Positions 10,858 to 18,603 of a DNA stretch of 64,000 bases are shown here, piece after piece (the stretch's first letter is position 1; each line of letters begins with the position of its first letter). The translations under genes and the position numbers were made by a program. The notes below the pieces were generated by a model, which was not told the DNA's origin, ran no database searches, and saw only the letters and a list, made by a program, of their open reading frames with translations. The DNA comes from Leifsonia sp. Root4. Lineage in GTDB: Bacteria > Actinomycetota > Actinomycetes > Actinomycetales > Microbacteriaceae. The stretch covers positions 943,100-1,007,099 of the forward strand of contig NZ_LMDN01000001.1 in NCBI RefSeq assembly GCF_001425085.1, read 5' to 3'.

Positions 10858-12050
10858 TCTGGGGTCCTTTTCACTGTTGTCGCCATTGACCGCGCGGCGG
10901 AACTCGCCTGGACTGCGGCGAGGACTCTCTGAACATCGAGCGCTTCTGCGAAAGATGGTGATGGGACAGCACGATCGGCAACCGCTCTGACTACGTCAAC
11001 TACCTGATGGGTGAAAAGGTGTTCGTAGCCCAGCCCATGCCCCGTTGGCCACCAATTCGACGCGTATGGGTGTGTGGGGTCGGTGACGAGAATGCGTCTG
11101 AATCCTTCTGCACGCTTGTCGACGCTGCGACCATCGAAGTACTCAAGCTCATTCATGCGCTCGAAGTCGAATGCAACGGAACCGCGATCTCCATTGACCT
11201 CGACGCGATTCGCATTTCTTCGTCCCGTCGCCATCCGGGTGGCTTCGAACACGCCGAGCGCCCCTCCGGAGAGTGTCGCTGTGAACGCGACCGCATCGTC
11301 AACAGTGACAGGGCCCCTCGGCGCACCCCCGATTGCGACGCCACCAAGTCCAGCTGCCGCAACGCCCATGGGACGATCGGCCACAAAGGTCCGCATCGTC
11401 GCCGACACCTCGACGATCGCCTGCCCGGTGAGCCACTGCGCGATGTCGATGCTGTGGGCACCGATATCCCCGAGCGAGCCAGAGCCGGCCTTGGATCTAT
11501 CGAGTCGCCAACTCAAGGGAGCGTCCGCATCGCTCAGCCAGTCCTGTAGATAGCTTGCGCGAACGTGGCGTATCGCTCCGAGTCGACCTTCGGCAATGAA
11601 CTGGCGTGCCAAACTGAGAGCAGGGGTTTGACGATAGCTGAACCCGCACATTGCAATCGACGCGGACATCGCAAACGCCCGTTCGGCGGCGCCCACCATA
11701 CGTTCGGCTTCTTCTACCGAGTTAGCCAATGGCTTTTCGCAAAGCACGTGCTTCCCAGATTCGAGTGCGGCGATCGCGATCTCCGCATGAGTGTCCCCGG
11801 GCGAGCAGATATCGACGAGGTCGATATCGTCGCGCTCGACCACGGCTCGCCAGTCCGTTGAAGCTTCGGCCCAGCCGAGCATCCTCGCCTGCTCCTCGGT
11901 CCGCTTCGCCGAGGTGCCAACTATGACCGCCGGAACTGGCTCCAACGCGAGGTCAAAAAAGCGCGGCGCCGTGTGCCATGCCTGCGAGTGTGCCCTCCCC
12001 ATAAAGGCGGTTCCGATCATGGCTACTCGCAGGGGCTTGCGCTCAGACAT
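10854..12050 (-). CDS. Gfo/Idh/MocA-family oxidoreductase
   Basis: A 398-residue NAD(P)-dependent dehydrogenase and first gene of its operon. Features are the Rossmann motif VAMIGTAFMGRAHS, the HVLCEKPLANS signature, and GSLGDIGAHSIDIAQWL, which carries the conserved Asp/His of the family. It is only distantly like the other Gfo/Idh gene (different length and nucleotide motif GTAFMG), so the two probably act at different steps. The upstream region carries a TTGCGCAA box like those at the lacI locus. Confidence 0.88.
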   Translation of the reverse strand: MSERKPLRVAMIGTAFMGRAHSQAWHTAPRFFDLALEPVPAVIVGTSAKRTEEQARMLGWAEASTDWRAVVERDDIDLVDICSPGDTHAEIAIAALESGKHVLCEKPLANSVEEAERMVGAAERAFAMSASIAMCGFSYRQTPALSLARQFIAEGRLGAIRHVRASYLQDWLSDADAPLSWRLDRSKAGSGSLGDIGAHSIDIAQWLTGQAIVEVSATMRTFVADRPMGVAAAGLGGVAIGGAPRGPVTVDDAVAFTATLSGGALGVFEATRMATGRRNANRVEVNGDRGSVAFDFERMNELEYFDGRSVDKRAEGFRRILVTDPTHPYASNWWPTGHGLGYEHLFTHQVVDVVRAVADRAVPSPSFAEALDVQRVLAAVQASSAARSMATTVKRTPE

Positions 12051-12131
12051 GGACCAGGCTCCTCCATTGGACGTTAGGCCGACTACCGTTCCTAACCGAG
12101 ACTCGCAGATTTCGATATCTCGCGCACGGCA

Positions 12132-12139
12132 TTGCGCAA
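12132..12139. promoter_or_regulatory. Candidate LacI-type operator O3 (TTGCGCAA)
   Basis: TTGCGCAA followed by AA, 82 bp upstream of the first oxidoreductase start (12050). It is identical over ten bases to the box at 7860. Its promoter position links this operon to the LacI-family regulator; the octamer also occurs by chance inside two unrelated genes, so the site is a candidate only. Confidence 0.5.
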
Positions 12140-12188
12140 AACGAGCCCGGCTGCGATCCGCGCGTACTCGCCCCGCGCGCTAGTCGTC

Positions 12189-12797
12189 CTAGTCGTAGCG
12201 CTCGAGCATCAGCCTGAAGAGCAGTTCCGCGTCTCCGTCGTCACGGATTGCGCGCACCGCGTCACTGTGACGCCGAAGATCACCGGAGCGCAGCGCGACA
12301 ACGTCCAGCCCACTGCGCAGCAGCTCCGCGTTCGCCGCCAGGCGGGCTTCAATCGGGTCTAAGCCCGCGACAATCGCTCGGGCAGCCAGATCTACTGCAC
12401 GGGTGAAGTCGTCGTCAATGGTTGGATCCGGCAGTAGCGCAACGCCGGTTGGCCCGACCAGCTGCGGCACCTCACTTCTCGCGACTTGCCGCACCATGGC
12501 GTCGTACTCGTCTCTAATCGTTCGGACACGACGCTGAGCACCGATCTGACCTCCCTCGACCGGAATTCCTTCGACTATCCCCACAACTCGTAAACGGGGC
12601 ACCGTCGACGGGGATGACTGCGCCTGTGCGAATCCGACTTCTGGCCCGAAACAGGATGCGTTCTCTGGAACGCTGAGGCTTGGGCGACAACACGGCAAGC
12701 TCAGATGGAATGTCGAAAAGTCAGCCGGCCTGCTTAAAGTGTTGCCACCATTCGGCAAGTGACGTCCCGGTAGCCCATCCCGGTAGCGTTGCCTCAC
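12189..12797 (-). CDS. Hypothetical protein, possibly a remnant
   Basis: An open frame of 202 codons that I do not recognise. The C-terminal two-thirds (from about VVGIVEGIPVEGG to the end LMLERYD) reads like genuine soluble, helix-rich protein with high G/C third positions. The N-terminal 60 residues look non-coding in character. The true start may be an internal GTG or ATG, or this may be the tail of a decayed gene. It lies between the oxidoreductase promoter and the afsA-like unit on the same strand. Confidence 0.35.
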   Translation of the reverse strand: MRQRYRDGLPGRHLPNGGNTLSRPADFSTFHLSLPCCRPSLSVPENASCFGPEVGFAQAQSSPSTVPRLRVVGIVEGIPVEGGQIGAQRRVRTIRDEYDAMVRQVARSEVPQLVGPTGVALLPDPTIDDDFTRAVDLAARAIVAGLDPIEARLAANAELLRSGLDVVALRSGDLRRHSDAVRAIRDDGDAELLFRLMLERYD

Positions 12798-12849
12798 CGA
12801 CTCCCGACCAGCCGAGGAGCCAACGTGTAGGGGTTGGCGACGAATTTTC

Positions 12850-13065
12850 TTAGACCCATTCTGTTTCGAACACGCCTCGCACCCGCCACACGGCGATCGG
12901 CCCGCCCCGGTACACGGCGATCAGCCGGGTGACCTTTGAAACGGCCTCAAGTCGGATCGGCCAGCGGCCAGAGGCGTAGGGTTCGAGTGCTTCAATGAAC
13001 ATTCCTGGGTCGAAAGACTTCGTGACGACGGCGAATGCGACGTCTTCGTTTGTTGAACCAGTCAT
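12850..13065 (-). CDS. Small hypothetical protein (71 aa)
   Basis: A 71-residue soluble protein starting MTGSTNEDVA. It has no membrane segment or signal. The middle part SKVTRLIAVYRGGPIAVWRV suggests a beta-rich fold. It follows the afsA-like gene on the same strand after a 48-bp gap, so the two could be co-transcribed. I do not recognise the family. Confidence 0.5.
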   Translation of the reverse strand: MTGSTNEDVAFAVVTKSFDPGMFIEALEPYASGRWPIRLEAVSKVTRLIAVYRGGPIAVWRVRGVFETEWV

Positions 13066-13113
13066 GGCTTCCTACTTCCACTCGGCCGTCTAGACACGTT
13101 CGCGATTGAGCGC

Positions 13114-14013
13114 TCAGAGAGTCGCCCTCGCCTCGCACACGACCCGCACAGCGATACGCCCCGCCTGCACGAACTCGACGACATATCCAGGCGCAGTGCG
13201 CATCAGCAGAACGTCGATCGGCTCGCCAAACTCGAGCACGTGCGCGAGCGAGACCTCGACACGAGCAAGGTCAAGCTGAGGGTCTTCTTGCGCGATTCGA
13301 ATCGCTTGACGGGCTGCTTCGATTGCCAGCACTCCCGGGACGTGATCAAGAGGGTGGTCGAAGTAGAAAGGGTTCGTGGTGTCGACGCTGAGACGCCAGT
13401 GCTCGGCACCGGAAGCGGCGAGGACGACGTCTGATTCAGCCGAGTACCCAACCGTCGCCGACTCCACGTGGTCACCGGGTTCTCGCCTGAAGTCGAGTGA
13501 ACTGTGGTTCGCCCGCTCACCTCTGATCCGGCTGTAGACGTTTGGGCCGGCGATAATGGCATCGCCGTGGCCAGTAGCGACGACGAGCCCTGCGCGTACA
13601 ACCTCCATATCTACTCTGATGCTGCGGAGGTCCCCCGACGGTCGACGCACGACATCTCGCCCGCGAAGAGTGACCACGCAATCAGTTGAGCCTCCGGCGA
13701 CGAACGCTATCTCGGCGAGCTCGTTGATCACGCACCCGACGCCGGACATCAAAAACTTTGACGTCAGCGGGACGTCGTAGAAGGTGTGGCAGGTGACGAT
13801 CGTGAGTTGGCGGATGATCTCGATAATCAGATGCGAGTCGACGCGGGTCGCTGGCGAGCCGAAAAGCGCATGGCGCCTAGGCAGCTGGATGCCAGCGACG
13901 AACGTGTCGGCGGAGATGGGGTGAACGTCAGTGACGAAGACTTCACTGATCGATTGCCGATGTGTGAGCTTCCGCGCTACCGCGCGCTCAAATTCAACGA
14001 GCAAATCACCCAC
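13114..14013 (-). CDS. AfsA/ScbA-family gamma-butyrolactone biosynthesis protein
   Basis: Proteins of this family condense a beta-ketoacyl chain with dihydroxyacetone phosphate, the first step to gamma-butyrolactone signals of the A-factor type. With the GTG start at 14013 the protein has 299 residues and two hotdog-like repeats. Repeat 1 has THRQSISEVFVTDV (18-30), LPRRHALFG (44-52), LIIEIIRQ and TFYDVPLTSKFLMS (77-90). Repeat 2 has NPFYFDHPLDHVPG and IEAARQA (214-236). These match the two A-factor biosynthesis hotdog domains. An in-frame ATG at 14175 would add a basic, low-complexity leader, so I prefer the GTG, which follows a GGGGGAG. No receptor (TetR type) or BprA-type reductase gene lies nearby. 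Confidence 0.82.
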   Translation of the reverse strand: MGDLLVEFERAVARKLTHRQSISEVFVTDVHPISADTFVAGIQLPRRHALFGSPATRVDSHLIIEIIRQLTIVTCHTFYDVPLTSKFLMSGVGCVINELAEIAFVAGGSTDCVVTLRGRDVVRRPSGDLRSIRVDMEVVRAGLVVATGHGDAIIAGPNVYSRIRGERANHSSLDFRREPGDHVESATVGYSAESDVVLAASGAEHWRLSVDTTNPFYFDHPLDHVPGVLAIEAARQAIRIAQEDPQLDLARVEVSLAHVLEFGEPIDVLLMRTAPGYVVEFVQAGRIAVRVVCEARATL

Positions 14014-14068
14014 AGCTCCCCCAGCCGACGAAACGAGCGAGCGTGATCGGCTCTGGCTCCGGCACCAA

Positions 14069-14090
14069 GAATACCGTTTGGTTGGTTTTA
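14069..14090. promoter_or_regulatory. ARE-like element upstream of the afsA-like gene
   Basis: On the minus strand this reads as half-sites AAAACC and CGGTATTC around AACCAAA, 56 bp before the GTG start. It matches about 14 of 22 positions of the autoregulatory element I recall for butyrolactone receptors (ACATACC...GGTATGT). This would be the expected place for feedback control of the synthase. Confidence 0.45.
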
Positions 14091-14265
14091 AAGGCGCCGC
14101 TCTACGTCCCCATTTCGGGGCAGCATCAGGCACAATGCCAGCTCGACTGTCTCGCGATGAGTGGCGCGCAATCAACGAGAAACTCCGCCAGTCACCCGGG
14201 CCCCTCGGGATATCGGCACGAATCCAGCCGTCGGCGCTTGAACGACGTCGCGAGTAAGTCCAAAG

Positions 14266-14285
14266 AAAACCATTCGTTTGGTTTT
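14266..14285. promoter_or_regulatory. Perfect inverted repeat AAAACCA-N6-TGGTTTT (ARE-like)
   Basis: A 20-bp element with perfect 7-bp arms and the spacer TTCGTT, in the control region shared by the afsA-like gene and the ABC operon. The half-site A-ACC / GGT-T resembles the other ARE-like elements in this region. Confidence 0.5.
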
Positions 14286-14507
14286 AGTCTCCGCACGGCG
14301 TAGCTTGTATTCACCGTGGCTCCGGCTCCGGTCAGAGCCCAGCAACGCCAGATTCCTAGGTTGGGGCGAAGCATTCGGAAAGGGAGTTATGAGCGGTCGT
14401 CTTTGCGATGGGGTGGCATCCGGCAGTTTCAATGCGAGTGATCAACTAGGTCATCCATACACGGATGAACTGGCATCGTTTGTGGTCGAGTCGGAGTTGC
14501 GCGTTCG

Positions 14508-15581
14508 ATGAACGATCGCGCGAAATGGCCTGCTTGGGCCGTGTCTGGAGTCGTTGTACTAGCCGTAGGCGGTGCGCTCGGTTGGGCAGCGTCCGCGGTG
14601 TTCGCCTCGCCCGGTGACGTCCTTGCGCCCACGAAATCCACGTTCGCGACTCTGACCGAAGGAGAGGTGAGTTCCTCGATCACGCTCAACGCAATCGCGA
14701 AGTGGGACCCGGAACCCGTTGGCACCAATCTAGCAGCGGGGACAGTCACATCCGTTTCCGCAGCTGCAGGGAACGAAGTGGGGGCGGGTGCTGTCCTCTA
14801 CTCAGTCGATCTCCGGCCCGTCGTTGTGGCAGAGGGCGACGTGCCAGCGTTCCGTACCCTCGCGCGTGACTCCGTCGGCGCCGATGCCGCACAATTGCAA
14901 GCCTTTCTCGCTGAGCTCGGATTCTATGAAGGAGCGGTCGATGGCGACCTCGGCGTCGAAAGCGAACGAGCCATCGAACAATGGCAGGAATCTCTCGGCA
15001 TCGAGGCGACTGGAGTCGTCAACCGCGGGGACCTGGTGTTCGTGCCTCACCTCCCGGGCCGCGTGGTCATCGACGAGGAAATCGTGTTCCGCGGAGCCAC
15101 CCTCGCCGGTGGAGAGTCAGTCGTATCCGGGCTCGCGGCCGCGCCGAGCTTCAGCATTCCGGCGACGCCCACCCAGGCTGCGCTGATGCCGGAGGGAACG
15201 ACCGTGCTCATCACCTTTCAGGACACAAAATGGCCAGCCGTCGTTTCAGGACAGGCACCGTCTGCAGACGGCAATCAAGTGGATGTGTCGCTAGAAGGAA
15301 TCGACGGCGCCCCGATCTGCGCAGACTCCTGCGCTCTCCTGCCCGCAACGGGTCAGAACCTTCTGACAAGCGAAATCGTGCTGCAAGAACCCGTCTCCGG
15401 AATCATCGCGCCCACCGCCGCCCTCCTCACGAAAGCCGATGGAACAATCAACGTCATCGACGACGAAGGCCGGACCCACCCTGTGACCGTGACAGCAAAC
15501 GCACAAGGCATGTCCGTCATTGACGGCGCGAAGGCCGGGATGCGCGTTCAAGTCCCCGTCTCGGAAGACACCCAGGAATGA
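14508..15581 (+). CDS. Membrane-fusion/adaptor protein with peptidoglycan-binding domain
   Basis: A 357-residue protein with one N-terminal transmembrane helix (about 10-33), a short beta-barrel/lipoyl-like part (for example AGTVTSVSAAAGNEVGAG at 77-94), a PG_binding_1 domain (about 124-166, AQLQAFLAELGFYEGAVDGD), and a C-terminal adaptor part with VSGIIAPTAALL. Such adaptors couple MacB-type ABC permeases to the cell wall in actinobacteria. It overlaps the ATPase gene as ATGA, so the three genes form one operon. Confidence 0.82.
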   Translation: MNDRAKWPAWAVSGVVVLAVGGALGWAASAVFASPGDVLAPTKSTFATLTEGEVSSSITLNAIAKWDPEPVGTNLAAGTVTSVSAAAGNEVGAGAVLYSVDLRPVVVAEGDVPAFRTLARDSVGADAAQLQAFLAELGFYEGAVDGDLGVESERAIEQWQESLGIEATGVVNRGDLVFVPHLPGRVVIDEEIVFRGATLAGGESVVSGLAAAPSFSIPATPTQAALMPEGTTVLITFQDTKWPAVVSGQAPSADGNQVDVSLEGIDGAPICADSCALLPATGQNLLTSEIVLQEPVSGIIAPTAALLTKADGTINVIDDEGRTHPVTVTANAQGMSVIDGAKAGMRVQVPVSEDTQE

Positions 15582-16222
15582 GCGCAGCGCTGCTCAGCAC
15601 CGATGGTCTGTCGTTCTCGTATGAGGCCACGGCGCCACTGCTCCAGTCGTGGTCCGCCGACTTTCAAGCGGGCGAGGTCGTGGCGGTAACGGGCCCGTCT
15701 GGGAGAGGGAAGTCAACGCTTCTATACCTGCTCGGCTTGATGCTGAAGCCGGCTGCGGGACGAGTGCTGCTCGATGGCGAACCGGTTCACGCACTTCCAG
15801 ACCGCACCCGCGCGCATCTTCGCGCGAGCGTGTTCGGGTTCGTATTCCAGGATTCTGCCCTCGATGCCTCCCGAACAGTCATGGACAACATCCTGGAGAC
15901 AGTGCTCTACCGGAACGAATCGCGTGTTGTGGCCGCGAAGCGGGCGGAGGCACTGATGGAGCAGTTCAGCGTGGGCCTGCGCGCGGGTGCGAAACCGGGA
16001 CAAGTCTCGGGCGGGCAAGCGCAGCGCATTGCGTTGTGCCGAGCACTGATCGGTGACCCCCGGATTCTCCTCGCCGACGAGCCGACCGGCAATCTTGACC
16101 CAAGCTCGTCAGACATCGTCATCCAGGCGATGCACGACCAGGCTGCTCGGGGCGCCGCAGTAATCGTCGTCACCCATGACCCCGCCCTAGTCGCGCGCTG
16201 CCATCGCAAGATTGAGCTCTGA
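15578..16222 (+). CDS. ABC transporter ATPase (MacB/LolD type)
   Basis: A 214-residue ATPase with Walker A GPSGRGKST (39-47), Q-loop FVFQDSALD, signature VSGGQAQR and Walker B ILLADEPTGNLD, the last typical of the LolD/MacB/FtsE group. It is coupled to the adaptor by ATGA and followed after 2 bp by the permease. This group powers MacB-like transporters that export peptides or respond to antimicrobial peptides. Confidence 0.9.
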   Translation: MSAALLSTDGLSFSYEATAPLLQSWSADFQAGEVVAVTGPSGRGKSTLLYLLGLMLKPAAGRVLLDGEPVHALPDRTRAHLRASVFGFVFQDSALDASRTVMDNILETVLYRNESRVVAAKRAEALMEQFSVGLRAGAKPGQVSGGQAQRIALCRALIGDPRILLADEPTGNLDPSSSDIVIQAMHDQAARGAAVIVVTHDPALVARCHRKIEL

Positions 16223-16224
16223 TC

Positions 16225-17379
16225 GTGCAGCATCAATCGGCGGCGGCCGACGCGAGGCCTTTCTCCGGCGGGGGCGCCTCGAGGCGATCGATTCTCCCCG
16301 TATTCCGTGAGGCGCTGGCGACAGCGATGTCTGCACCCGTAGCGTCCGCACTAACGGTTGTCATGATCGCCGGCCTCTGCGCGTCCGTGCTGCTGACCAG
16401 CGGCCGAACGGTGGGCGCCGAGAATGCCGTTATCGGCTCGATCGATTCTGCTGGCACACGCTCGATCATTATGCGAGCCGAACCTTCGGCGGAGCTTGAC
16501 TCGTCGGTGCTCGGCCGCATCCGAAACATCGAGGGCATCGAATGGGCCGGCGCGTTCGGCGCCGCGACTGACGTGCAAAACCGCGCGTTCTCCGGCGGCA
16601 CCAAGGTCCCGCTGCGCCTCGCGTGGAGCGAAGACTGGCGTCCGCTCGGCCTCGCACAAGTACCGCCCGGCCCTGGAGACACAGGTTACGGGTCACCGCC
16701 AGCACTCGAAGATTTGGGGCTTGCCGACGGGGTAGGCGGCGTCAAACAAACGAGCGGCGTGGAACTCTCGGTAGTCGGTGGGGTCGACGTGCCAGAGCAT
16801 CTTCGCTTCCTTGAACCAATGCTCGTCGCACCCCAGCCGCTGACCGCGCCGGGCGAGGTCGGAATTCTCGTGGTCGTCGCCGAACGCCCGGATCTCGTAG
16901 CGGCAGTTGCGGCCGCCGTGACAGGTGTGCTCGCGACAAGCGACCCCACGAAGGTGACAGTTTCAACCAGCGAGGGGCTTGCGAGCTTGCGGGCGTTGAT
17001 CGAAGGGCAGCTCGGGACATTCGGGCGAAGTCTCACATTGGGCATCCTGGCGATGACTGCGGTGCTGACATCTGCGATTCTCTATGGCATCGTCATGCTT
17101 CGGCGGAAGGACTTCGGGCGCAGGAGGGCACTCGGCGCATCACAACGGCTCATCGTCGCGCTTCTCCTCATCCAAACGGGGCTGCTCTCACTCATCGGCG
17201 CTGCCCTCGGAACGACGCTCGCCCTGCTCCTCCTCGCGATTAGCAACGACCCGCTGCCCGGTCCAACGTATGTGGTTGGCGTTGCGACGCTTGCCGTGAT
17301 GATCGGCCTCGTAGCAACCCTTGCGCCTGCGCTGAACGCCGCCAGCCGCGAACCGATCACCGAGCTTCGAGTGCCCTGA
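16225..17379 (+). CDS. MacB/FtsX-type ABC permease
   Basis: A 384-residue permease starting with GTG. It has the FtsX layout: one transmembrane helix near 39-60, a large extracytoplasmic domain (about 62-265), then three helices (about 270-293, 309-335, 345-368). The C-terminus EPITELRVP is typical for MacB-like permeases. Together with the adaptor and ATPase it forms a tripartite exporter without an outer-membrane partner. A small secreted peptide gene follows 143 bp downstream, making it a candidate cargo or inducer. Confidence 0.85.
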   Translation: MQHQSAAADARPFSGGGASRRSILPVFREALATAMSAPVASALTVVMIAGLCASVLLTSGRTVGAENAVIGSIDSAGTRSIIMRAEPSAELDSSVLGRIRNIEGIEWAGAFGAATDVQNRAFSGGTKVPLRLAWSEDWRPLGLAQVPPGPGDTGYGSPPALEDLGLADGVGGVKQTSGVELSVVGGVDVPEHLRFLEPMLVAPQPLTAPGEVGILVVVAERPDLVAAVAAAVTGVLATSDPTKVTVSTSEGLASLRALIEGQLGTFGRSLTLGILAMTAVLTSAILYGIVMLRRKDFGRRRALGASQRLIVALLLIQTGLLSLIGAALGTTLALLLLAISNDPLPGPTYVVGVATLAVMIGLVATLAPALNAASREPITELRVP

Positions 17380-17463
17380 CTTCGTCGGACAGGATACGAC
17401 CCCGGACACGATGCTTCACTCGTAGAGGCGTCCGACGGGAATGGTCCATTGCTTGCCTTAAAA

Positions 17464-17485
17464 CAAACCATACGGTAGGTATGTA
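17464..17485. promoter_or_regulatory. ARE-like palindrome upstream of the secreted peptide gene
   Basis: Read on the minus strand, half-sites ACATACC and GGTTTGT flank TACCGTAT. I count 17 of 22 matches to the butyrolactone-receptor element as I remember it. It overlaps a possible promoter (TTGCCT at 17453-17458, 18 bp, TAGGTA at 17477-17482), a position suited to repression that a butyrolactone signal would lift. Confidence 0.5.
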
Positions 17486-17522
17486 TTACCGCAGATCGCG
17501 GTGACGAAGTTGGAGGTCTTCA

Positions 17523-17843
17523 ATGAAGAGGAAACTGGCACTAGGACTCACGGCGGCTGCCGGCGCGGCGCTCATGGTTGCTGGATCTGCACTCCCCGCA
17601 TATGCGGGCGAATGGGCGTGGGGCTCCAAAAATTGCGCCCCGTCGAGCCAGTACGTCTACACGGGCAGCGGAGGGAGCGGAAACGTCACCCATGCGCACA
17701 AGATCAGCGGGTCCTACTCGACCGTGACATTTGCCAATGGCACGGTCAACCAGACGAGGGCTAAGACCTTCTGGGTCGGCATGACTGAAGGGGCTAGCGT
17801 CGCAGGCGCATCAGCCAGCTGGGGCACCTACTACTGCGGATAG
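17523..17843 (+). CDS. Small secreted Cys-paired protein, bacteriocin-like candidate
   Basis: A 106-residue precursor with a clear Sec signal peptide (cleavage likely after AYA, residue 28). The mature 78 residues start GEWAWGSKNC and end WGTYYCG, with only two cysteines (38 and 105), so one disulfide joining the two ends is likely. The composition is rich in Gly, Ser, Thr, Tyr and Trp. A good ribosome site (GGAGG) precedes it. Context: downstream of a MacB-like exporter and upstream of lipoproteins, an arrangement resembling lactococcin-972-type loci, but I do not see that family's motif clearly. Function is unproven; it could also be an envelope protein. Confidence 0.7.
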   Translation: MKRKLALGLTAAAGAALMVAGSALPAYAGEWAWGSKNCAPSSQYVYTGSGGSGNVTHAHKISGSYSTVTFANGTVNQTRAKTFWVGMTEGASVAGASASWGTYYCG

Positions 17844-17855
17844 CGCGGTCACCTG

Positions 17856-17882
17856 GGGGCGTCGGTTTCGCGCCGGCGCCCC
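17856..17882 (+). terminator. Hairpin between secreted peptide and lipoprotein genes
   Basis: A 10-bp stem (GGGGCGTCGG with CCGGCGCCCC, one G-T pair) and a 7-base loop, 13 bp after the peptide stop. No strong T run follows. It may be a partial terminator or processing stop that makes the peptide mRNA more abundant than the downstream lipoprotein message. Confidence 0.5.
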
Positions 17883-17899
17883 TCCGACTAAGGACAACA

Positions 17900-18532
17900 A
17901 TGAGAATCAGACCCTTGCCGATTGCAGCTGCGATCGCGATCGCGGTGAGTGGGCTTCTGCTTTCCGGATGCAGCGCACCCACGCCAGCCCGGACCCCATC
18001 TCCAAAGCCCGCCGCTTTGTCTGAAAGCGCGGCCGACCAGCTGACCGCGGCGGCCATCGAAGACGCATGGGTGCGGGCGGCGCTACCGGACGACAAGCGA
18101 CCCGACGTCGAGCTTGTCCGCCTGGTCTCCTTGCAGGAGTGGCCTGAAGCAGTCGCACAGTGTCTGCGAGACGCCGGATGGAACGCGACGTCTGAAGACG
18201 GCGGAGTTGGTCTCGTTGGAGTCACAGAAGCCCAGAGGGAGCCATCTGCACTGGCTCAATACACTTGCGAGGCGCAGTACCCCGTCGATCCAAAGTACCT
18301 TTCGCAGCTAACCGACTCGCAGTTGGAATACCTGTACGTGTACTACACGACAACGCTCCGCGACTGCCTGATCGATGCCGGGTACACACCCTCGGACCCG
18401 CCTTCGCGAGAGAAGTTCATCGAGAGCTATTACAGGACTGGAGCGTGGAGCCCATACTCGGAGGTACCGGTGACGGCCGTCGCCGATCTTGACGAGAAAT
18501 GTCCCCAAGTCCCAGAAGGATTGTGGGGATGA
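17900..18532 (+). CDS. Lipoprotein, paralogue of the next gene
   Basis: A 210-residue lipoprotein with lipobox LLLSGC (Cys 24), then a Pro-rich linker and a soluble domain containing four further cysteines (QCLRDAGW, YTCEAQY, LRDCLIDAGY, DEKCPQVPE). It shares the pattern CL-x-AG-W...R-DCL-x-x-G-x..PP...GAWSPY...CPQ with the next lipoprotein, so the two are paralogues. It follows the secreted peptide by 56 bp. An immunity or cargo-binding role outside the membrane is possible but is only inferred from position. Confidence 0.7.
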   Translation: MRIRPLPIAAAIAIAVSGLLLSGCSAPTPARTPSPKPAALSESAADQLTAAAIEDAWVRAALPDDKRPDVELVRLVSLQEWPEAVAQCLRDAGWNATSEDGGVGLVGVTEAQREPSALAQYTCEAQYPVDPKYLSQLTDSQLEYLYVYYTTTLRDCLIDAGYTPSDPPSREKFIESYYRTGAWSPYSEVPVTAVADLDEKCPQVPEGLWG

Positions 18533-18576
18533 GGCGTGAAGCACCCGCCAAACCAACACGGTTGGATCTCGCGAGG

Positions 18577-18603
18577 ATGAACGTCGATCGGGTTCGCGCT
18601 TGA
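18577..18603 (+). other. Possible 8-codon leader ORF overlapping a TTG start
   Basis: ATG at 18577 opens an eight-codon frame (MNVDRVRA) that stops with TGA at 18601-18603. That TGA overlaps the TTG (18600) used by the next lipoprotein gene. Such overlap could couple translation of a gene that lacks its own clear Shine-Dalgarno sequence. Confidence 0.35.

Larger units (their letters stand above)
14014..14507. other. Intergenic region between the afsA-like gene and the ABC adaptor operon
   Basis: Divergent 494-bp control region. It holds two palindromic elements (14069-14090 and 14266-14285) listed separately. Open frames on both strands here (for example 14172-14432 minus) have no convincing protein character. 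Both flanking operons probably start in this stretch. Confidence 0.5.

Noticed and set aside
14172-14432. Small minus-strand ORF between afsA-like gene and ABC operon
   Set aside because: The translation is rich in Arg/Pro/Ser without domain character, and it covers the palindromic control region.
17523-17843. Direct call as lactococcin 972
   Set aside because: The context and GEWAWG start are suggestive, but the family's His/Tyr-rich central motif is not evident, so only a bacteriocin-like label is given.
18549-18566. Weak ARE-like sequence CCAAC-ACG-GTTGG before the second lipoprotein
   Set aside because: Half-site spacing differs from the other elements and the match falls off quickly; I did not count it.
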